Source of the DNA: Plasmodiophora brassicae | Taxonomy: Eukaryota > Endomyxa: Phytomyxea > Phytomyxea > Plasmodiophorida | Length of the DNA: 64,000 nucleotides | Assembly: GCA_036867785.1 (NCBI GenBank) | Contig: CP145424.1 | Location: forward strand, 124,001 to 188,000 | Reading direction: 5' to 3' | In this document: positions 40,924-52,719 of the stretch, one piece after another | Layout of the letters: every line of letters starts with the position of its first letter | How positions within the stretch are numbered: position 1 is the first letter of the stretch | Position numbers and translations under genes: made by a program | The notes under the pieces: generated by a model | Told to the model about the DNA's origin: nothing | Seen by the model: the letters and a program-made list of their open reading frames with translations, nothing else | The model's database searches: none

Positions 40924-43900
40924 CTGAGAAGGACAATAATGAAGTGGATGTATTACGTACGGCGTGTGCGGCGGACGTTACAGTGGCGACGTAGTCGCCG
41001 ACGGTGTAACGGTTGCAACGCCGGCGGGCACGGAGTCGCGGAGTGCGTGACGGCGTTCACGTGCTGCAGGCATGTGCTGCTGGTCGTAGTGGATACGTTG
41101 TTCGACACGCCCCCTCCAGCAGCACACGGCCTGGGACTTGTGTCGATGATGCCGGCCAGGAGCAGGTTCGCATGATACGAGGTGCTGAGAGCGGGCGTCG
41201 TGAGGTAGTCTGCAGCCATCTCGGCGGACGGGCACTTGTGGACCACGATCAAACTGGCCTCGACGGCCTCCCGGGTGTAGTGAAACTGCACCTCGATGTC
41301 CTTCGTGCGATCATCCATCCGACGATAGCCAGACCAGGCCTTCGCGCCTTGATTGTCCTCGTATACGATCGTCGGACTGGAGCGTGCGAAGCCGATTTCG
41401 GTCAGGAATGACCGGATCCAGGCCAGCTGGCGGGTAACAGCACACAGCGACTTGATCTCTGCATGTGTGGACGATAAGCTAACTTTGACTGCGCCCAGGT
41501 CTTGGCGACGTGACTGCCAGTGCACGGGGCCGCCAGCCAGCAGGATGATGTGGCCGGAGCGCGACCGTCGCGTGTCAGGGTCGGATGCCCAATCAGCGTC
41601 GGCGTATGCGATCAGACGATCTTCGGGCTGGCGTTCGTATCGGATGCCGTGCGTCATGGTGCCGGCGAGGTACTTAAGAACGCGTTGCCCCGCACGCCAA
41701 TGCTGGATGCCGGGATTCGAGGAGAATTGGGCCAGTACATTCGTTATGTACGCGATGTCGGGACGGCATCGATGGGCGAGCCATGTCAGGCAGCCAATAA
41801 GTTTGAGGTACGGCTTGGTCGCCATTTCGTCACGGTCGAGGTCGCTTTGTGGACTCATTGTCGTTGATAGGTGAACGCCAGGCTGGTGCGGCGTGTCGAC
41901 CGGATGACAATGCGACATGTTGAAGTCGCTCAACACCTTCTCGATGTACTCGGCTTGGTCAAGGGTGATGGCGCCGGTGCCAGGTTCGCGTCGGATGCGC
42001 ATGCCAAGCAGGGTCGACGGTTCACCTTGATCGGTGATCTCGGCCATCGTGGAGAGCTTCTCGAGAACGGATTCCGCGAACGGGACGTCATTGTACGCCA
42101 GCAGACCGTCGTCGGTGTGCACCGACATGATCATGAACTTTCCATCGCGATCGTACCGGAAGACGCAGGGGTCCGCGATGATCGATTCGAATCCGAGTGA
42201 TAACAGCATCTCCCGAAGCGTCTTGTACCAACGTTCGGCGCCTTGTTTCGTTCCATAAAGGGCCTTTTGCAGTTGACGAACTCGGTACGGGACGTGATGA
42301 TCGGTGAAGCCATCCGGCTGACGAATGTAAACATCATGGAGCATGTCGGCGTTCAGGTATGCGGCCACCCAGTCGACCTGGCGAAGATGCAGGCCGTGCT
42401 GCGCCGCGAGCGCTAGGATAACGAGGAACGCAGTGGCACGGGCGGTCGGCGCGAACGTATCGTCGAAGTCGATGCCGGGGCGTTGTCGGAAGCCCTGAGC
42501 ACAGAGTCGGGCGGTGAACTTGCGGATGCCACCGTTGCCACTGAGCGAGGACTTCACTCGGAACACCCACTTGGCGCCAACAGCGATCTTACTTTTCGGC
42601 AGGTCGATTAGCGGGCCGAACGTGTCCTTGGCGTCCAGTGTTGCCATCTGGGTGACGGCGGCGTCCCACCAGTGGCCAGCGAAAGGTGATGAGAGGGCAT
42701 CGACCATTGAGTTGGGTACGGGAATGTCGGTCGCTTTCAGCTTCGACAGGTCGGGTCGTGGTAGACGGGCTGGGTCGATCGGGGCGGATACCTTGGCTCG
42801 ACATGCCTTGGCAGCGGCGCCGCGACATGTCGGACGGTTGGACCTGATGGCCTGATCGATCAGACGGCGCTCCTCAACCTGCTGCCAATGCCGGATCAGT
42901 CGGCGGGAGCGACGAGGAGGGCGCTGTGTCGGGAACGTTAGGGTCGGATTCTGGAACCAGGCGTCGACCGTCGAGGACCACCGTGTCGACGAACGATTGG
43001 CCGCCTCCGGCGCCTTCCACCATTCACCAGGCGGTTGACGACGACGATTCGATCGGCGAGGGCGTGGCACGTCGATGACATTGTGGTCAACGATATCAGC
43101 AGCATCGGAATTGTCGTGGACGTCGGGGTCGGCAGCTTCGTTGGGAGAGTCGTTGCTGGACGCCGAACCTTCGTAGTCGGGATCATCTTCAGCGTCATCA
43201 TCATCTTCGTCGGTGGATACGTCATCAGGAGACGGTGAGCGCGACGGTCGGACGATCTCGGAAGGCGATGACGCAGCGGCAGGTGACGGAGGCTCGGGAG
43301 GGGATGCTGCGAGAGAGGATGCTGACGTCGATGGTAGAGGTGCCATGACGGCGTCGGAAGAGACGGGCGTCGGGACGATCGTGTCAACGTTCGGCGCAGA
43401 GCTCGACTCGGGACTGGACGGTGGCGCTGATGATGAACTAGCAGGGCTGGATCTTCCAAAGCCGAATGTGAACGAGGTCTCCAGGAACTCGGCAGTCGTG
43501 CTCTCGAACGTGTCTTCCCGGTCCACGTCGTAGAACCGCCAAGCCTTCATGCCGGGCGTGAAACCGATAAACACAGCGCGAACACGACGAGGCTCCAACT
43601 TGCTCGGCTTCTTCGTGGCTGGATGCGGTCGCATGGCATAGGCATCGCAACCGTAGACACGAAGGGCCGAGATGTCAGGTAGGGCGCGACGAGCAGCCTC
43701 GAACGATGTGCGACGCCCGGGAAGGACTGATCTCGGGTGGATGTTGTACAGTATCGCAGAGTAGGACAGCGACCAGGGCCACGTGGAGTCAGGCATGCTA
43801 GAGTGGCACCGGATTGAGCTTTCGATACCTCAGAGCGTGTGGTTGACGCTTTCAGCGCGGCCGTTCTGCTCGGGCGTGTACGGGACAGATTTGCGGTGCA

Positions 43901-46900
43901 GGATGCCGGACTCGTTGTAGAACAGGACGCACGCCTTGGAGTTGTACTCGCCGCCACCGTCAGTCTGGAACGTCCGGATACCACGTCCTTCCTGGTTGCG
44001 AAGACGCGCGTCATAGTGCTTGATGACGTCGAGCGCCTCCGATTTGCGACGTAGCAGATAGACGGACAGGTACCGAGAGGAATCGTCAAGCATGGTCTGG
44101 TAGTACTCAAAGCCGCCGACACCGACGACAGGCCACCGTCCGGACAGATCGCTATGGACGAGATCGCCAACACGACGCGCGCGCGACGTACTGGGAGGGA
44201 ATGATGACCGTTTGCCCTTGGCGAGTAAACATGCAGCGCATGGACATCGATCTTGCGGCCTCGGGATTGGCCCGTCGAACTTCATGCCACGACAACGTTT
44301 GTGCAGGATGCGCAGGTTGCCGTAACCCAGGTGGCCGGTTCGAGCGTGCCAGACAGCTGGAGCTGCGGCGGTGACCTTAGCGACGCGGCATGAGACGCTG
44401 GATGCGATCAAGGAGCAGACTCGGGCGGAATGAAGTGTGCCGGGCGCGGAGGTTGGAGCGGATAATGGAATCCGGTACAGGTTATCGTGTCCTCGTTGAC
44501 TGACGGCCACTGGCTGACCGACGGGCGCCGTCCAGTTGGCCCCCGAGTAGATCTTCGCGGTATCGCCGTCGAACACGATCTTGTGACCTGATCTGGTGAG
44601 CTGGCCAACTGATACTAGCGCTTGGCCAAGTCGGGGAACGTGCAGCGAATCGATACTCGTCGCCTGGACATCCATGCCGAATGACGTCACGCCTCGACCG
44701 GAAGTGGTCGTACGCGACAGATCGGCTAGCTCAACTTCCGGTCCGGTGCCTTGGCGATAGCAGCTGAGATGTCGGCGCAGGGGCGTCATCGTCGTGGAAC
44801 ACGCTGAGTCCAGTAGGCCTACTGAGTTCGCGTACACGTCGATGGCGTGGCGTGCCGACAAAGCACGCATCGGCTCGGGCGCCGGATCGATCGGATGAGC
44901 GCCAGACGTTGGATACTCGTTGGACGTTGGTGAGGATGTATTGCTTTTCGCGTTGCTGTCGCGGTACCAGATGTGTCGTTGCAGCGTGCATTCGCCGTTA
45001 GTGTGCTTGGATCCGGGATGGAAGACGCAGGACTCGTTGCGTCGTGGTCCACGGGGACGCGTCGATGTGGCACAACTGGAGCGGTTGGCCGTTTGGAACG
45101 CGTCGTGTCGGTCCCGCACGTCTTGGACTCTGATCTCCTCGCTTGTCAACGACCCGACGACCTCGGAGACACTGTGCAGCGTGTCCAGAGCACGATTGTG
45201 CAGGCCAGCGACGACGGCGTCGAGATCGGATGATGCGTTGGCCAAGATGAGGACGGCGACCAATGCGTCGGTGAGGGACAGCATCTCGGTCGGTACCGTC
45301 GACCGGACGCGATGAGCCGCTGCTTGAACTCGGGCGGCGTACGTGGCGACCGACTCGCCGGGCATGTGCTGGACCGTGACGAGGTCGCGGACGGCGCGCA
45401 CGACCGATGCCAGCGACGACGGGCTGTACGCCTGGAACAGCACGCGCCAGCACTTGGCAGCCGAGCCTGCCTGAAACAAATGTCGAGGACCATGTCCTAC
45501 CACCGGTACACGATGACGCTGTGACTGTGCGCGGCTGTGTCACGTCCACAACAGAGGCTCCGCCACCGTCGCCGTTGCCGGTAACGGCTTTGGCAAGCCC
45601 TGTTACACTGCGTTACGTCGCCATCGTCTCGCGCCGATGTCAGTGGAATAAATCACTTCGTTATCGTCTTCATCAGATTAACAGTCGTAACAGCGCTCTG
45701 GGCGTCTCGCTCGCGTCCAACGTCATGGCCGATCGCGGCCGAACGGCGGCGGAATCAGATGTCCAAGATCTCGACGCGCAGCTCGCTGAGGCCGAGCGAC
45801 AGGAGAAGATCGCGCGCATCGCATTCCTGCGACAGCAAACCGCATCGTACTCCTGCATCGCCACGACGCCGACGACGCAGCCTCGCCCAACCACTGTGGA
45901 CGGCGTAGTGCGTCCAGGTACAGATCGCGTGCCTCCGCCTCGGTTCGACGGCAAGCACGAATCGTTTGCCGCTTGGGCGCCCGCCGCCGCGTCTTGGTTT
46001 ACCAACCGTGGATTCGCGGGAATTGTCGGCATCGACCTGGACGGATCGCCGACTCCGAGTATCCCCGACAATGTGGACGAGGATCTGGAGGCAACTGCTC
46101 GGGAGATACTCTTGTTTCAGATGGTCGACAAGACCGTTCTGATCGGCTACAACTTGCTGTACGCCGGTACATCGACGCAATGCTGGCGCGCTCTCTTCCG
46201 CATGCTGCGACCCTGCACGTTTTCGTCTGTCATTCGTGCTTCTAAAGATTTGTTCAGTGTTCGACAGCAAGCCGGTGAATCGGTCGCCTTGTACGCGGCT
46301 CGTCTGCAAGCCGCTGCCCAACGTTTCCGTACAACAGTCCCGAACGACATGCTTCACATGACGGATTCCTTCCTGGCTGTCCTGATGGCTGGCAACGCCT
46401 CATCAGAATTGGACACGGCCGCATCCAACCTGCACAGTCGTGGACTCGAACCGCGGCCTACCGTCACTGAGGTCGCATCAGAAGAGCAGCGCATTCAAGA
46501 GGCTCATGCTGACCGGGAGATATCGTTCGCAACGGCGAACCGTGCAAGCGCTACCGCACACCCGATCAAGGCTCCCGAACGCGATGGACTGTGCGTCCTA
46601 CATACGACCTTGAGGAAGCCGCACACGAATGGCAACTGTTTCCTACAGCGCTCGTTGTGGCGGACGACATCGAATACATCGTCGCAACCCGATCAGTACG
46701 TCCCGGTTTGCGCCATGTCTGCCCGTCACCCCGCCGTAGACAACAGTTCCGTCGGCCTGCTGTCGAGGACCATGTCCTACCACCGGCACACGATGACATT
46801 GTGTGGGTGCGCGGCTGTGTCACGTCCACAACAGAGGCTCCGCCACCGTCGCCGTTGCCGGTAACGGCTTTGGCAAGCCCTGTTACACTGCGTTACGTCG

Positions 46901-48363
46901 CCATCGTCTCGCGCCGATGTCGGTGGAATAAATCACTTCGTTATTGTCGTTCTTAGATTAACAGTCGTAGCGTTCGCGCGCTTCGAGGCGGCGAGCCCGC
47001 CGGCGCCCGGCGCGCCGGTGCCATCCAGAGCCAGTCCCGCGTCACTGCGTCTCTGCCCTGACCCTGCTTCTGCACAACGCGCCACGAACGCCCACTCCAG
47101 TCGCGCCACGCGCCAGAGAGCCGAGGCAGATCGTGCAAGCAAGGCAGGCCGTCATTACGGGAATCCAGAACCAGTTCCGGGACGTAAGCGCCAGGCGTAC
47201 GCCGGTCGTACGGGCCTCAATCGCTTGCCTCAACCTCTTCTCGATATAACGTTGTCCGCCGGCGCCTTCGGCGTCGGTGTCGTCCCGAGCCAGGTCCTTC
47301 AGTCTCTGTCGTCACTGTCGACTCCGCCCCAGCATATCGCGCCATACATGTCAGCTCTAGCTACGCCACGATCAGTCTCGTGTCGCGTCAACAAGCCAAG
47401 ACATACAAGCACGAGCAAGGTCGTGTTGTACATGATCCAGAGTCGAAGATCCAGCCGGGACACGTCCGTTCGACCTCCAACGGCACGCAAGGACCATGTC
47501 CTACCACCGGTACACGATGACGCTGTGACTGTGCGCGGCTGTGTCACGTCCACAACAGAGGCTCCGCCACCGTCGCCGTTGCCGGTAACGGCTTTGGCAA
47601 GCCCTGTTACACTGCGTTACGTCGCCATCGTCTCGCGCCGATGTCAGTGGAATAAATCACTTCGTTATCGTCTTCATCAACAAAGACAACGCGGACGCGA
47701 TCTTGTGGTCCAGCATGTGGACGAGTAGAATCTCGCGCGCGGCTGCCTCGAGAGCTGGGTCGTGTGCCGTACCGGTTGTCGCAGTCGGCGAGCCATCTTC
47801 GTTGATCCCGATGACGTCCGCGTACCCACGATTGCGAAACCAGAGTGCAGCTGTCTGAACCCAGGACGTGAACGAGTCGGGAGTACCGTCGAACTTGGGC
47901 ATGGGCAGTCGGCCTGCGTCGCTTCGGCTGTGCGCCTCGGCGATGATCGGCATGGCCGGGGTCGATGGACAGCTGGTCGGACGCGCCAGCTGCTGCTGCA
48001 GGACACGGAGACGGTCGATCTTCTCCTGCCTGGCGATCGTTGCCTCCGCTTCGGCAATTCGGGTGTCGATCTCCTCGAGCGACAGATGACGCAGCGGGTC
48101 GTCATCCGTGTTAGGCGTCGCCTGGCGCTCAGCCATGGCGAGTAGAGGCTCAGCGCCTGCGCCTATACGACTGTTAATCTGAGAAAGACAATAATGGAGT
48201 GGATGTATTACGTACGGCGTGTGCGGCGGACGTTACAGTGGCGACGTAGTCGCCGACGGTGTAACGGTTGCCAACGCCGGCGGGCACGGAGTCGCGGAGT
48301 GCGTGACGGCGTTCACGTGCTGCAGGCATGTGCTGCTGGTCGTAGTGGATACGTTGTTCGACA
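40924..48363 (-). mobile_element. Copia-1: long copia element with near-identical LTRs, hosting copia-2
   Basis: A fossil in minus orientation. LTRs are 48180-48363 (5') and 40924-41107 (3'), 184 bases each, differing at about three positions, so a young insertion. Next to the 5' LTR is the primer site GATTAACAGTCGTA (read on the minus strand); beside the 3' LTR is a purine tract GGAGGGGGCG. Parts in element order: gag from about 48136; protease, then integrase with a zinc-binding head and DDE region (about 44400-43700); a Pro/Ser/Asp-rich linker (43500-43000); reverse transcriptase (42600-42000) and RNase H (41800-41130). Copia-2 is inserted in gag at 45481-47679. The copy is broken: the insertion plus a small number of other lesions. 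Flanking pentamers do not match. Confidence 0.92.
45481..47679 (+). mobile_element. Copia-2: nested copia unit with three LTRs
   Basis: A fossil, inserted in copia-1. LTR copies lie at 45481-45675, 46761-46955 and about 47485-47679 (195 bases each; TGTCGAGGACC to CTTCATCA). The outer two are almost identical and are flanked by the perfect 5-bp duplication ACAAA (45476-45480 and 47680-47684), so they are the true ends. The middle copy is visibly diverged. Between LTR 1 and 2 is part of a gag (from ATG 45725). Between LTR 2 and 3 is a segment of 529 bases with the same primer site (GATTAACAGTCGTA) but no retroviral domain. Non-autonomous and broken; insertion recent, since it post-dates copia-1. 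Confidence 0.88.
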
Positions 48364-51300
48364 CATGGAACAGGGGCTACCCCGCAAGTGGAGGCGGAGG
48401 CTCCGAAGGCTTGCCTTCAAGAGATGGAATGTCTGGAGAACGAAGATGGGACCAGATCCGGCAGCCAAGGTCACACCTTGCCGAACGCGGTTAAGGCAGG
48501 GAGCGCGACCGTACCGTTGTAAGGCGCGGAGGTACAGCAAGGAACAAAGTGAGTTCCTGGAACAGTTCGTATCCCTGTTGAAGAAATACGGGTTGGTCTA
48601 TGAAAACTACAACAGTGAGTGGGCCTCACCGGTGGTTGTTGTTCGGAAACCCGGGAACAGAGGATGGCGAATGTGTGTTGATCTAAGAGAGGTCAACATG
48701 TTGTGCGAAGCAACTGCATGGCCGATGCCGTTCCTAGAAGCCATTGTGCAACACTTGGCAGGATCCAAGTATTGGTTCTCTTTGGACGCATTTAAGGGCT
48801 TTTGGTTAATGCCTCTGGCAAAGGAATGTCAGGAAATATTCTCGTTCGCGACAGACAGGGGAATATACACTCCTACCAGAACAATTCAGGGAGGGTTGAA
48901 TTCGTCGCCTCAGTTCCAGGCACGGATGGCAGAAATATTCTCCGAATTACTGATGAAGGCACTCATCATCTGGATTGATGACATTCTGGGGCATGCTAGA
49001 ACTGAACAAGAATTGTTCAGAGTGTTAGACATGACACTGCATGTGGCTGAGAAGCATAACCTGAAATTCAATCTGGATAAGTGCGACTTCTTCTTGAGGA
49101 AGGTGAAATTCGCAGGGCGTATCTTCACGCCAGAGGGAACCACCCATGATCCAGAGCGAATACGAGCGCTGCAAGAAATGCAGACTCCCAGGACTGCAAG
49201 AGATTTGCAGCAATTCCTATATGCGGTACAGTGGATGAGCAAGTCAATACCGGAGTACAGCCGTATTGCCTTACCACTGCAGGAGATTTATGAGAAATCC
49301 ATGAAGGATCAGCCGAAGCGTACCAGATCGGTCACCGGGGGAGTAAGACTGAAAAGGCATGGCTGGAGTGAACTGCATGACACAGCTTTTGAAGAGCTGA
49401 AGGAATTGATTGGGAGGAACACCCAACTAGCATATCCAAGGAAGGATATGATCCAGTGTGTGTTTGCAGATGCAAGCAAGTACCACAGGGCAGGAAGGGT
49501 AACGCATATTCCCATGGAGGACAGAGATCTTCCAACCTGGGAGGCCCATCACCAACCATTGGGTTTCTCAGGCCACAAATTCGCGGGTTCAGAACTTAAC
49601 TGGGCGACTCCAGATAAGAAAGCCAGCGCACTGTTGGATGTAGTGGAGAAACTGGAGTATCTCCTACAGACGGGAAAACCATTCAGATTGTACACGGATC
49701 ACAGGAACCTGATGCACATATATGACCCACAGAAGTGCACGCAACCAGCAGCGGAACGGCTGGAGCGCTGGGGTATGAGGTTGCGGAAGTACAACTTCGT
49801 CATTGAGCATATTCCTGGGGATAAGAACGTGTGGGCTGACCTGCAAACGAGATGGGGTGCAGAAACTGGTCTCGGAAGAGATGCTGATTTGGAACACCAA
49901 ATCGACACCGGACGGGTAAAGTACGGAGACACCACAAATGTCTTCCGAATACTCCGAATTCGAAGTGATGAGGATCGGGACAGTTATCCGGAAGCTTCGA
50001 ATGGGGGCGTGGGGAATGAGGATCAGGAGATACATCCGGAAACCCATGACCGCGGTGTACCCAATAACACGGGTGTGGAGAATGAGGATCAGGAGATACA
50101 TCCGGAAATCCACAAACGTTGGGGGCAATTCGCTGAGAAATTCAGAATCCAACCCACACTGGAAGAGAAGCTTATCTGGCCTACAGAAACTGAAATCAGT
50201 GAAAGGCAACTGAAATTCTTCACGAAGGATAAGCTACGCAACCTGAGGAAGAACGAGGCTGGGTTATGGGTAAACCAGCGAGGACAGGTTGTGATCCCAT
50301 CGGAAGATGTGGAGATGAGAGTCAGGTTGACGGTTATTGCACATGCTGCAGGACTTGCACATCGTAGCATTAACCAAATGACACTTCTACTGCGAAGTAA
50401 ATTCCTCTGGAATGGCATATCAGCGGACATTAAGCAAATCGCGAAGAACTGCTTACACTGCCGACCCACACGAGGTGGTGAGGTGCGTCCACGACCACTG
50501 GGTCCAGCATGCCATGCTAAAAGACGGGGAGAGGTGAAGAGGCGGGACATGATTTCAAATGGATACTGGTATTGAGAGACGACTTCTCGGGACTCGTACA
50601 CCTAGTGCCAACGATAGTACCTGACAGCTTGGTCACGGTACAGGCACTGATGGAATGGAGGTCCAAGAATGGCACACCTAAGACAATTGTGTCAGACCAG
50701 GCATCATACTTCATGTCAGAGGTAACCAGGGAGTATAACAAGCTGTGCAATGTGAAACAACATTGGACGACGGCTTATATACATTACCCGAACGGAACGG
50801 TGGAAGTGGTCAACAGACATGTACTGGCATTATTTCGTACAATCTGCTCAGACTTGAGATGGCAGAAGGAAGAATGGCCATGGCTGCTAAAGGTGGTGGA
50901 GCATGTGCTCAACCACCGGCCACAGCAACGACTTGGGGGCCGAGCGCCTGTGCAGGTTCACAGCGGGCTGGAACCTGACAACCCTCTGGATGGAATCTGC
51001 ATCAACCCCGTCAGGGAGACACAAATCAATGTCACAGAAATGACTTCTGATGAAATTGTGAAGCTCACTGATGAGCTAATAGCCGCGCTGAATCAGATGC
51101 ACAAGGAAGTCGCTGATCTCAGTGAACGCCAGAGAGCACAGCGGCGACAGAGGGTTTCGGAAAATCGTATCCCGCCGAATGTATATCCGGGAGATTTCGT
51201 CCTTCGAGCAGAAACGCTCAGAGCTGGTGAGAAATTATTTCTCAAATGGAGAGGTCCATATCGTGTCACAGACGTCCACTCGGGATATGTCTTCGAGGTC

Positions 51301-51738
51301 GAAGACATAATCAGTGGGGACAAACACGTGGTACATGGTAGCCGACTTCAATTCTACTGTGATAAGAACCTCAACATCACGGAAGAGCTCAGGGAGCAAA
51401 TCGCCTATGACAACGCCAAATGGGAAATTGACACGATATCTGATGCACGCATGAATCGTGAACAAACCTTGGAGTTACTCATCAAATGGCGCGGCTTCAG
51501 CGAGGATGAATCCTCATGGGAGCCAGCTCGAATCATCATTGAAGACCAACCACGAATGGTGCAGGAATTCATCGATGAACACAAAAGTCATGCATTGGCA
51601 ACAGTGTTGCAGGACATGATGCCGCAACAATCCAATGTCATGAATCGTAGGTCATCACAACCGAAACAGGTGAAGGCCAAGCGGAAGTCGACGGGTAAGG
51701 CAGAAGCCAACGCCAAGCGTCGACGGCGCCGCAACTGA
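48364..51738 (+). mobile_element. Gypsy-E: chromodomain-bearing Ty3/gypsy (chromovirus) pol
   Basis: A fossil. Parts: reverse transcriptase (about 48590-49200, with the core box WIDDIL in place of the usual YxDD), RNase H (about 49420-49860), integrase zinc head and core (about 50330-50960, ending near the GTVEVVNRH block) and a C-terminal chromodomain (about 51430-51600; LLIKWRGFSEDESSWEP), with a basic tail. No gag, protease or LTR pair is recognised; its left end abuts the copia-1 LTR at 48363. Base composition is clearly AT-richer than the GC-rich copia DNA around it. Broken, with few interruptions in the readable part. The family is the chromoviruses, which use the chromodomain to target heterochromatin. 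Confidence 0.9.
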
Positions 51739-52088
51739 ACACCGCACAGTTGTAGCCACTGGGCAAAATAGTTTTTAGTGGGTTTAGCGGGTGAGCACGA
51801 TGCAAGCCCCGCAGTACCTTGAAGTGGACTTCATGGTCTCAGGGCCGCTCGACATCGTATCGTCGAGGTCCAACGCAAAACGATTGTTGCGACGGACTAG
51901 GGAAAACATAACCTACGGAAGAATGATTCCCACATAATTTTTTCTAGCAAGCTTAACTACAACATGTAATGTGCAAGACACGATTTATTCTGTACAGCAA
52001 GACGTCTACAGCGCCAACAACAGGGTCAAAGCGCAACAGGGGGACTTTAGCTTGACGAGGGGAGTGTATCATATGCACAGCCTAGCTG
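51739..52088. other. Non-coding tail after gypsy-E
   Basis: 350 AT-richer bases. This could be the 3' untranslated part or LTR remnant of gypsy-E, but no TG...CA pair was found. No gene is seen. Confidence 0.3.
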
Positions 52089-52216
52089 CTGAAAAACGCG
52101 GGCGCCGCTGGGAATCGAACCCAGGGCCAACGGTTGAACGTACCGCTGCTGTACCACTCAGCTACGGCGCCTGAAGTCCGACTGGCGTGAGGATTGGATG
52201 TATGTAATTCCTGACA
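52089..52216. repeat. 128-bp repeat, copy 1, carrying a tRNA-like gene
   Basis: The first of two copies that match essentially base for base (the second is 52337-52464), starting CTGAAAAACGCGGGCGCC and ending GTATGTAATTCCTGACA. The copies are 248 bases apart start to start and have different flanks, so the duplicated unit is about 128 bases: a tRNA-like body, about 45 bases of 5' flank (minus-strand sense) and a short T tract. Confidence 0.85.
52101..52171 (-). tRNA. tRNA-like gene, copy 1 (anticodon loop reads GTT, Asn-like, atypical)
   Basis: Read on the minus strand, 71 bases fold as a cloverleaf: a perfect 7-bp acceptor stem (GGCGCCG/CGGCGCC), a D arm GCTG-AGTGGTA-CAGC, a 5-bp anticodon stem GCGGT/ACCGT, variable TGGCC, and T arm CTGGG-TTCGATT-CCCAG. 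Both internal Pol III boxes are present (TAGCTGAGTGG and GGTTCGATTCC) and a T5 terminator follows. The anticodon loop ACGTTCA gives GTT at 34-36, but C stands at position 33 where U is near-universal, and C at 37 where a purine is usual. It may be a tRNA-derived repeat rather than a working tRNA. Confidence 0.7.
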
Positions 52217-52336
52217 CGCCCCCTCAATCCGTAGCCAGGTGTGACGATGGTGTCTGTCCTGGGATCTACTACGGAAGAGGGCCCATTGGCGCCACGCATT
52301 TCTGTATGGCTATGTATAGCGCATACGACTGTTAAT

Positions 52337-52464
52337 CTGAAAAACGCGGGCGCCGCTGGGAATCGAACCCAGGGCCAACGGTTGAACGTACCGCTGCTGT
52401 ACCACTCAGCTACGGCGCCTGAAGTCCGACTGGCGTGAGGATTGGATGTATGTAATTCCTGACA
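52337..52464. repeat. 128-bp repeat, copy 2, carrying a tRNA-like gene
   Basis: Second copy of the unit at 52089-52216. It follows CATACGACTGTTAATC, the same word as the copia primer site in reverse complement, so this copy sits next to old copia sequence. Confidence 0.85.
52349..52419 (-). tRNA. tRNA-like gene, copy 2
   Basis: Same 71-base sequence and fold as the copy at 52101-52171, including the atypical C33 and C37 around GTT. The two copies are not separated by mutations that I can see, so either the duplication is recent or both are under selection or homogenisation. Confidence 0.7.
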
Positions 52465-52719
52465 GCTGCACCTATGATGATCACGGTCACACCTTGAACC
52501 GGCATGCAACTCCGCTAGACCACAACTACCGGAAACTCCGGGCAGGCACAGTCAACAGTCCCACAAGGTCCAGTCATGTGTTCCCAGAATAGACCGCGGA
52601 CTCCGGAGACCGTGGCGGACTCCGGAGACACACTGGAGGTTGGCAGACCAGCGGGCCAGGAATATATCAGAGTTCGAACTGCTTTTCGATGACAACGTCT
52701 CAATGCTAGATTGAGAGAT
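52465..52719. other. Short unassigned stretch before copia-3
   Basis: Non-coding as far as I can see; it contains the direct words GACTCCGGAGAC and GGCGGACTCCGGAGAC near 52600-52630. The translated copia homology of copia-3 stops near 52735. Confidence 0.3.

Noticed and set aside
46970-47484. The frame between LTR 2 and LTR 3 of copia-2 as a gene
   Set aside because: No domain, biased composition, and it runs into the LTR; kept only as a possible captured segment in the findings.
48194-48580. A long frame that starts in the copia-1 LTR and runs into gypsy-E
   Set aside because: The LTR boundary at 48363 is clear by comparison with two other LTR copies; the joint reading frame is chance.
52101-52171. 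Calling the tRNA-like gene a plain tRNA-Asn
   Set aside because: C at position 33 and C at 37 are almost unknown in working tRNAs, so the isotype was left open.
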